From assembly GCA_963169595.1 (NCBI GenBank), contig CAUJFM010000144.1:1-9647 (forward strand): DNA of 9,647 bases, given 5' to 3'. This document shows positions 5,620 to 9,647 of the stretch, one piece after another. How positions within the stretch are numbered: the stretch's first letter is position 1; each line of letters begins with the position of its first letter. Made by a program: the position numbers and the translations under genes. Under the pieces are notes generated by a model, which worked only from the letters and a program-made list of their open reading frames with translations, did no database searches and was not told the DNA's origin. Source of the stretch: Bacteroidota bacterium. Lineage in GTDB: Bacteria > Bacteroidota > Bacteroidia > Flavobacteriales_F > PHOS-HE28.

Positions 5620-6063
5620 ATGACCCCATCAACCGAGGAACTCGCCCGCACGCTCCCCACCCTGTTCCGCAGCGTGTTCAGGCTGCTGGCCGTTGAACTG
5701 GACAAGAGCGATATGGGGGTGCGTTTGCCGCAGTTCGGCGTACTGGACTTCCTGCTCTCCAACAGCCAGGCCGTGCAGACCGACCTGGCCAACCACTTCG
5801 CCAAGGACAAGAGCGTGATGCTCCGCCAATTGGACGAAATGGAGCAGGCCGGTTGGATCGAACGGCAGATGGACCCCAACGACCGCCGGCGCAAGAACCT
5901 GGTGGTGACGAAGAAGGGCCTGGAGGTGCACAAGAAGATCGCCAAGCTCCGGAGCAAGGTTTTCGCGCAAGTGCTGGAAGGCGTGAGCGAGAAGGAAGTG
6001 GCCGCCTGCCTGAAGGTCCTGAACACCATGAACGAGAACGCCAACAGCGGCGACACGAAATGA
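5620..6063 (+). CDS. MarR-family transcriptional repressor of the efflux operon
   Basis: This encodes 147 residues from the ATG at 5620. A TTG at 5566 is in frame but lies in the -33 element, upstream of any likely transcript start, so it is rejected. The N-terminal helices of the dimer interface (about 5-30) lead into a winged helix-turn-helix: QTDLANHFAKDKSVMLRQLD (53-72) covers helix 2 and the recognition helix. The wing carries the family hallmark D-P-N-D-R-R (85-90), followed by K-N-L-V-V-T-K-K-G. The C-terminal helices (about 102-140) complete the dimer domain. As first gene of the operon it probably represses itself and the pump through the inverted repeat at 5565-5579 and is released by a small ligand, often a toxic aromatic or lipophilic compound in this family. 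Its stop overlaps the TolC-type start (ATGA), implying translational coupling. Confidence 0.95.
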   Translation: MTPSTEELARTLPTLFRSVFRLLAVELDKSDMGVRLPQFGVLDFLLSNSQAVQTDLANHFAKDKSVMLRQLDEMEQAGWIERQMDPNDRRRKNLVVTKKGLEVHKKIAKLRSKVFAQVLEGVSEKEVAACLKVLNTMNENANSGDTK

Positions 6064-7382
6064 AACGCCTTCTTCCCCTGGCCGCCCTGCTGGCCATCAC
6101 CCACGCCAACGCCCAACAGGCCTTCACCCTGCGCCAGGCCATCGACCACGCGCGGGCGCACAGCCCCGCCCTGGCCATCGCCGCCAACGAGCAGCAGCGC
6201 GCCGATGCACAGGCCCAGGAGGCCGTGAGCGGCTACCTGCCCCAGATCAACGGCACCGGGCAATTGGATGACAACCTGAAGCGACAGACCACCATCCTGC
6301 CCGCCGGCATCTTCAGCGACCAGCCCCTGCCCGTGCAGTTCGGCACCCAGTTCATCACCACGCTCAACGTGCAGGTGGAGCAGACCCTGGTCGACGTGGC
6401 GCAGCTCAACGGCATCCAGGCCAACCGGCCCAACCTGGCCATGGCCTCCATCCGGCTCGCCCAGGCCGAGGAGCAGGTGGTGTACGAGGTGGCGCGCGCC
6501 TACGCACAGGCGCAGACCCACCGCGAACAGGTGCGCCTGTTGCAGGAGAACCTCGCCCAGTACGAGCAGCTCGTGCCCATCCTGCAGCTCCGGCTGGCCA
6601 AGGGCGTGGTGCAGCAGCTGGAGCTGGACCGCGTGGAGCTCACCCGCCGCAACCTCACCAGCCAGCTGCGCGTGGCACAGGCCAACTTCGATGTGGCCGT
6701 GGACCAGCTGAAGCGCGCCATGGGCATGCCCCTGAACGAGGAGCTCGCCCTGGCCGATGAGCCCCGCACCACCGCCGATGCCCCCAGCGTCACGGATACG
6801 CCGTTCACGCTGGACAAGGTGCTCGGCCACCAGCTGAACGCGCAGACCGAACTGCTCTACGGCATCGACCTGAAGCGCAAGCGCAACGCCTTCCTGCCCA
6901 CCCTCAGCGCCTACGGACGTTACGGCGCCATGGCCCAGGGCAACGACCTGGCCGACAGCTACGACAACTGGTTCGACTATGCCGCCATCGGCCTGCGGTT
7001 GAACGTGCCCCTCTTCAGCGGGCTGCGCCGCACCAGCCAGATCCGTCAGAGCGAGATCGCCCTGCTGAACCTGCGCGAGCAGCAGCGTGATGCCGACCTG
7101 GGCTTCGAGCTGAACTACCGCAGCGCCAACACCCGCCTGTTGGCCACCGATGCCACCCTGCAGAGCGATGCCGACAACCTGCAGCTGGCCGAACGCGTGT
7201 TCGCCAACACCAACCTGCAGTACCAGCAGGGGCTCGCCTCGCTGAGCGACCTGCTCAACGCCGACTACCAACTGAAGGAGGCGCGCAACAACTGGACGAC
7301 CTCCCTCCTCAACCGCTCCATCGCCGTGATCGACCTGGAGCGCTCCAAGGGCAACCTGCTCAACTACGTGAACACCCTCTGA
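6060..7382 (+). CDS. TolC-family outer membrane efflux protein
   Basis: This encodes 440 residues from the ATG at 6060, which overlaps the repressor stop by 4 bp. Longer in-frame readings start inside the repressor gene and lack a signal peptide. The signal peptide is MKRLLPLAALLAITHANA, then QQAFTLRQAID. Two outer membrane efflux protein repeats (PF02321) follow, at about 21-215 and 240-430. Each has long alanine- and glutamine-rich helices, with the beta-strand entry G-Y-L-P-Q-I-N-G in the first half and F-L-P-T-L-S-A-Y-G in the second. The N-P-L-F-x-G-type element appears as V-P-L-F-S-G-L-R. Length is normal for the family. It would trimerise to form the outer membrane duct of the tripartite pump made with the next two genes. 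The N-terminal residue of the mature form is Q, not C, so it is not a lipoprotein, unlike OprM-type members. Confidence 0.95.
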   Translation: MKRLLPLAALLAITHANAQQAFTLRQAIDHARAHSPALAIAANEQQRADAQAQEAVSGYLPQINGTGQLDDNLKRQTTILPAGIFSDQPLPVQFGTQFITTLNVQVEQTLVDVAQLNGIQANRPNLAMASIRLAQAEEQVVYEVARAYAQAQTHREQVRLLQENLAQYEQLVPILQLRLAKGVVQQLELDRVELTRRNLTSQLRVAQANFDVAVDQLKRAMGMPLNEELALADEPRTTADAPSVTDTPFTLDKVLGHQLNAQTELLYGIDLKRKRNAFLPTLSAYGRYGAMAQGNDLADSYDNWFDYAAIGLRLNVPLFSGLRRTSQIRQSEIALLNLREQQRDADLGFELNYRSANTRLLATDATLQSDADNLQLAERVFANTNLQYQQGLASLSDLLNADYQLKEARNNWTTSLLNRSIAVIDLERSKGNLLNYVNTL

Positions 7383-7405
7383 CCCCCAACGCCAAGGCGA
7401 CAACG

Positions 7406-8512
7406 ATGAAACGCAAATGGATCCTTCCGCTGGTACTGCTGGTGCTGGCCTTCGGTATCGGCCTGCGACTGGCCTCCAACAAGAAGAAGCTCGACGCGGC
7501 CAAGCAGCCCGTGGACCGCAGCGCCTTCGCCTTCCCCGTGAACGTGATCACCACCGCCATCGCACCGGTGGAGGGCGGCTTCACCGTGCCCGGCACCCTG
7601 GAACCCGATGAGCATGCCCGCGTGATGGTGCAGGCACAGGGCAAGCTGGCCAGCCTCACCGTGGACCTCGGCTCGCGCGTGAGCAAGGGCCAGGTGCTCG
7701 GCAGCCTCGAGGTGGCCCAGAAGCAACTGGAGCTGCAGGCCGCCGAGCTGGCGCTGGAGAAGCTCCGCAAGGACGACGAGCGCTACCGTGAACTGGTGGC
7801 CGGCAAGGCCGCGCCCGAGGCCAACTACGACGAGGTCCACTTCAACTACGAGACCCAGAAGGTGAAGGTGGACCAGATCCGCCAGCAGATCCGCGATGCC
7901 CAGGTGGTGAGCCCCGTGAACGGCACCGTGGTGGCGAAGAACGTGGAGGTGGGCGAGTACGTCACCGCCAACACCGCCGTGGTGGAAGTGGTGGACGTGA
8001 GCCAGCTGAAGGCGAAGGTGCACGTGAGCGAGCGCGACGCCTACCGCGTGAAGGAAGGCGATGCCGTGGTCGTGACCACCGAGGTCTTCCCCGGTGAGAC
8101 CTTCCAGGGCCGGGTCACCTTCGTGAGCCCGCGCGGCGATGCCAGCCACAACTACCTGGTGGAGGTGGCCGTGCAGAACGACAAGGCCCATCCGCTGAAG
8201 AGCGGCACCTTCATCAACGCCCGCTTCGAGCACCGGGAGGCCGTGCCCCTGCTGGTGATCCCCAAGTCCGCGCTGGGCGAGGGCATGAAGCAGCCCTATG
8301 TCTATGTGGTGCGCACCGATGGCGCCGACAGCCGCGTGAGCCACCGCGACCTGGTCCTGGGCCGCGAGATCGGCGAGCAGGTGGAGGTGCTCAAGGGCCT
8401 GCAGCCGAACGAGACCGTGGTGGTGAGCGGCCAGCTGAACCTGGTGGATGGCAGCAAGGTGCGTGTGACGGGGAATGCCGGTGCGACCACGGACGGAGCC
8501 AACGAACAATAG
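7406..8512 (+). CDS. RND efflux periplasmic adaptor (membrane fusion protein)
   Basis: This encodes 368 residues. An N-terminal membrane anchor spans about 5-22 (WILPLVLLVLAFGIGLRL). There is no lipobox cysteine, so it is anchored by this helix and not by acylation. The lipoyl halves are at about 70-103 (V-M-V-Q-A-Q-G-K-L, then G-S-R-V-S-K-G-Q-V-L) and 168-198 (V-S-P-V-N-G-T-V). They enclose a short alpha-hairpin (about 104-167) that should dock on the TolC tip. A beta-barrel (about 200-275) and a membrane-proximal domain (about 280-355) follow. The family is HlyD/AcrA-like RND adaptors, usually 350-400 residues. It starts 23 bp after the outer membrane factor gene and precedes the RND pump by 50 bp, completing the usual order. 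The substrate cannot be read from the adaptor. Confidence 0.95.
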   Translation: MKRKWILPLVLLVLAFGIGLRLASNKKKLDAAKQPVDRSAFAFPVNVITTAIAPVEGGFTVPGTLEPDEHARVMVQAQGKLASLTVDLGSRVSKGQVLGSLEVAQKQLELQAAELALEKLRKDDERYRELVAGKAAPEANYDEVHFNYETQKVKVDQIRQQIRDAQVVSPVNGTVVAKNVEVGEYVTANTAVVEVVDVSQLKAKVHVSERDAYRVKEGDAVVVTTEVFPGETFQGRVTFVSPRGDASHNYLVEVAVQNDKAHPLKSGTFINARFEHREAVPLLVIPKSALGEGMKQPYVYVVRTDGADSRVSHRDLVLGREIGEQVEVLKGLQPNETVVVSGQLNLVDGSKVRVTGNAGATTDGANEQ

Positions 8513-8562
8513 ACCTCAGCCGCGCGGAGCCCGTTCATCCCGCAGCATTCATACCTCACCCC

Positions 8563-9647
8563 ATGTCCATTACCGAAGTCGCCATCAAACGGCCGCTGCT
8601 GATCACGGTGATCTTCGTCACCCTGATCCTCTTCGGCTTCCTCAGCTACAAGCAGCTCAACTACAACCTGCTGCCGAAGTTCGAGGCCAACGTGATCATG
8701 GTGCAGACCACCTACCGCGGTGCGTCGCCCGAAGAGATCCAGAACACCCTCACCAAGCCCATCGAGGACGCCGTGAGCGCCATCGAGGGCGTGGACCAGA
8801 TCGCCAGCACCAGCACCGAGGGCGTGTCGGCCATCACCGTGACGCTGAAGCAGGGCACCAACGTGAACGATGCCCAGCGTGATGCCGAGCGCCGCATCGA
8901 CCAGATCCGCGCCCTGCTGCCCGACGACAGCGACGACCCCGTGGTGCGCCGCTTCAGCACGGACGAGATCCCCATCCTGCGCATGAGCATCAGCAGCGAC
9001 CTCTCGCCCGGCGACCTCTACCAGCTGCTGGACGACCGCGTGGCGCCCATCATCAGTAACGTGAGCGGCGTGGGCAGCGTGACCCTCATCGGCGCGCAGC
9101 AACGCGAGGTGCAGGTGGTGATGGACAACGCCAAGCTGAAGGCCTACGGGATCGGTGCCGCACAGGTGGCGCAGGCCGTGGCCGCCAACAGCAGCACCTT
9201 CCCCGCCGGCAACGTGGAGACCCGGGCCGACCGCCTCTCCATCAACCTCGATGCCCGTGCCGGCACCGTGCAGGACCTGCGCAACACCGTGGTGCGCGAG
9301 AACGCCGATGGCTCCCGCATCCTGCTGCAGGACGTGGCCAGCGTGACCGACGGGCTCAGCGAGGCCACCACCTTCAACCGCATCAACGGGCAGCCGGGCA
9401 TCGGCCTGCAGATCGTGAAGCAGAGCGATGCCAACGCCGTGGAGGTGAGCAAGGGCGTGAAGAAGCGCATGGCCGAACTGAAGACCCAGCTGGCCGACAC
9501 CGGCTTCGACTACACCATCGCCATGGACCAGAGCCTTTACACGCTCTCCAGCGCCAACGCGGTGATGTTCGACCTGGCGCTCGCCGTGCTGATCGTGGGC
9601 GGCGTGATGCTCCTCTTCCTGCACAGCCTGCGCAGCTCCTTCTTCGT
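8563..9647 (+). CDS. RND efflux transporter permease, N-terminal third (truncated by window end)
   Basis: The frame is open from the ATG at 8563 to the window edge: 361 complete residues of a protein normally about 1000-1050 long. It begins MSITEVAIKRPLLITVIFVT, the standard start of AcrB-like HAE-type pumps, with TM1 at about 11-29. The first periplasmic porter region follows, with typical blocks: L-P-K-F-E, T-T-Y-R-G-A-S-P-E-E-I, P-I-E-D-A-V-S-A-I-E-G-V, S-G-V-G-S-V-T-L-I-G-A, and D-V-A-S-V near 257. TM2 begins near 334. The gene product would be the proton-driven inner membrane component that exports lipophilic or toxic compounds through the adaptor and TolC partner. The proton-relay aspartates of TM4 lie outside the window, so activity and the exact subfamily cannot be judged. 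AcrB-like is favoured over CusA-like from the N-terminal blocks. Confidence 0.95.
   Translation, partial: MSITEVAIKRPLLITVIFVTLILFGFLSYKQLNYNLLPKFEANVIMVQTTYRGASPEEIQNTLTKPIEDAVSAIEGVDQIASTSTEGVSAITVTLKQGTNVNDAQRDAERRIDQIRALLPDDSDDPVVRRFSTDEIPILRMSISSDLSPGDLYQLLDDRVAPIISNVSGVGSVTLIGAQQREVQVVMDNAKLKAYGIGAAQVAQAVAANSSTFPAGNVETRADRLSINLDARAGTVQDLRNTVVRENADGSRILLQDVASVTDGLSEATTFNRINGQPGIGLQIVKQSDANAVEVSKGVKKRMAELKTQLADTGFDYTIAMDQSLYTLSSANAVMFDLALAVLIVGGVMLLFLHSLRSSFF

Noticed and set aside
5559..7403. 614-codon open frame on the minus strand opposite the MarR and TolC-type genes
   Set aside because: The chain is repetitive, V-, G-, H- and L-rich, and would run across an excellent promoter on the plus strand. 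The sense strand encodes unambiguous MarR and TolC families.
8520..8527. CCGCGCGG palindrome in the gap between the adaptor and RND genes
   Set aside because: An 8-bp self-complementary GC run with no loop or T-run is expected by chance in DNA this GC-rich, and a terminator here would split an operon whose parts work together.
8302..9624. 440-codon open frame on the minus strand opposite the adaptor and RND genes
   Set aside because: It is H-, A-, V- and G-rich without domain features. The plus strand here is a textbook RND adaptor and pump.

Overview
The window looks like a chromosomal fragment of a high-GC member of the Bacteroidota, most likely a Flavobacteriales-type environmental lineage. 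The evidence is a type IX secretion system (T9SS) C-terminal sorting domain, the D-x-D-P-G-x-G-N repeat family typical of the phylum, and promoters with the Bacteroidota -7 element TAnnTTTG in place of sigma70 boxes. Ribosome-binding sites are poor or absent, as is normal for the phylum. Genus and species cannot be told. Coding density is high and no gap exceeds about 105 bp. I see no RNA gene, CRISPR array, insertion sequence or integrase.

Left part (1-5488), all on the minus strand, read from right to left. (i) A patatin-like lipid acyl hydrolase with an altered nucleophile elbow (A-T-S-A-G). (ii) 25 bp further on, an XRE/ScfR-type regulator whose IrrE-like domain has lost its zinc histidines. 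(iii) After a probable internal promoter, a secreted right-handed beta-helix protein without a sorting domain. (iv) 18 bp later, a secreted three-repeat protein that does carry a T9SS sorting domain. (v) A small four-helix membrane protein of unknown function. (vi) The first 20 codons of a further exported protein that runs off the left edge.

Right part (5620-9647), all on the plus strand. This is a MarR-regulated tripartite RND efflux operon: marR-type repressor, TolC-type outer membrane factor, membrane fusion protein, and the N-terminal third of the RND pump, cut by the window end. The repressor stop and the TolC start overlap (ATGA). The promoter has a near-ideal TTG-N17-TAnnTTTG layout. 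A 15-bp inverted repeat overlaps its -33 element and is the obvious candidate for the MarR operator.

The patatin gene and the efflux operon diverge from a 131-bp AT-rich region in which both sides carry the same -7 octamer. The efflux operon is an ordinary envelope-defence module. The less ordinary parts are the lipase/acyl-sensor pair and the beta-helix/sorting-domain pair. Both are reported as hypotheses rather than demonstrated systems.
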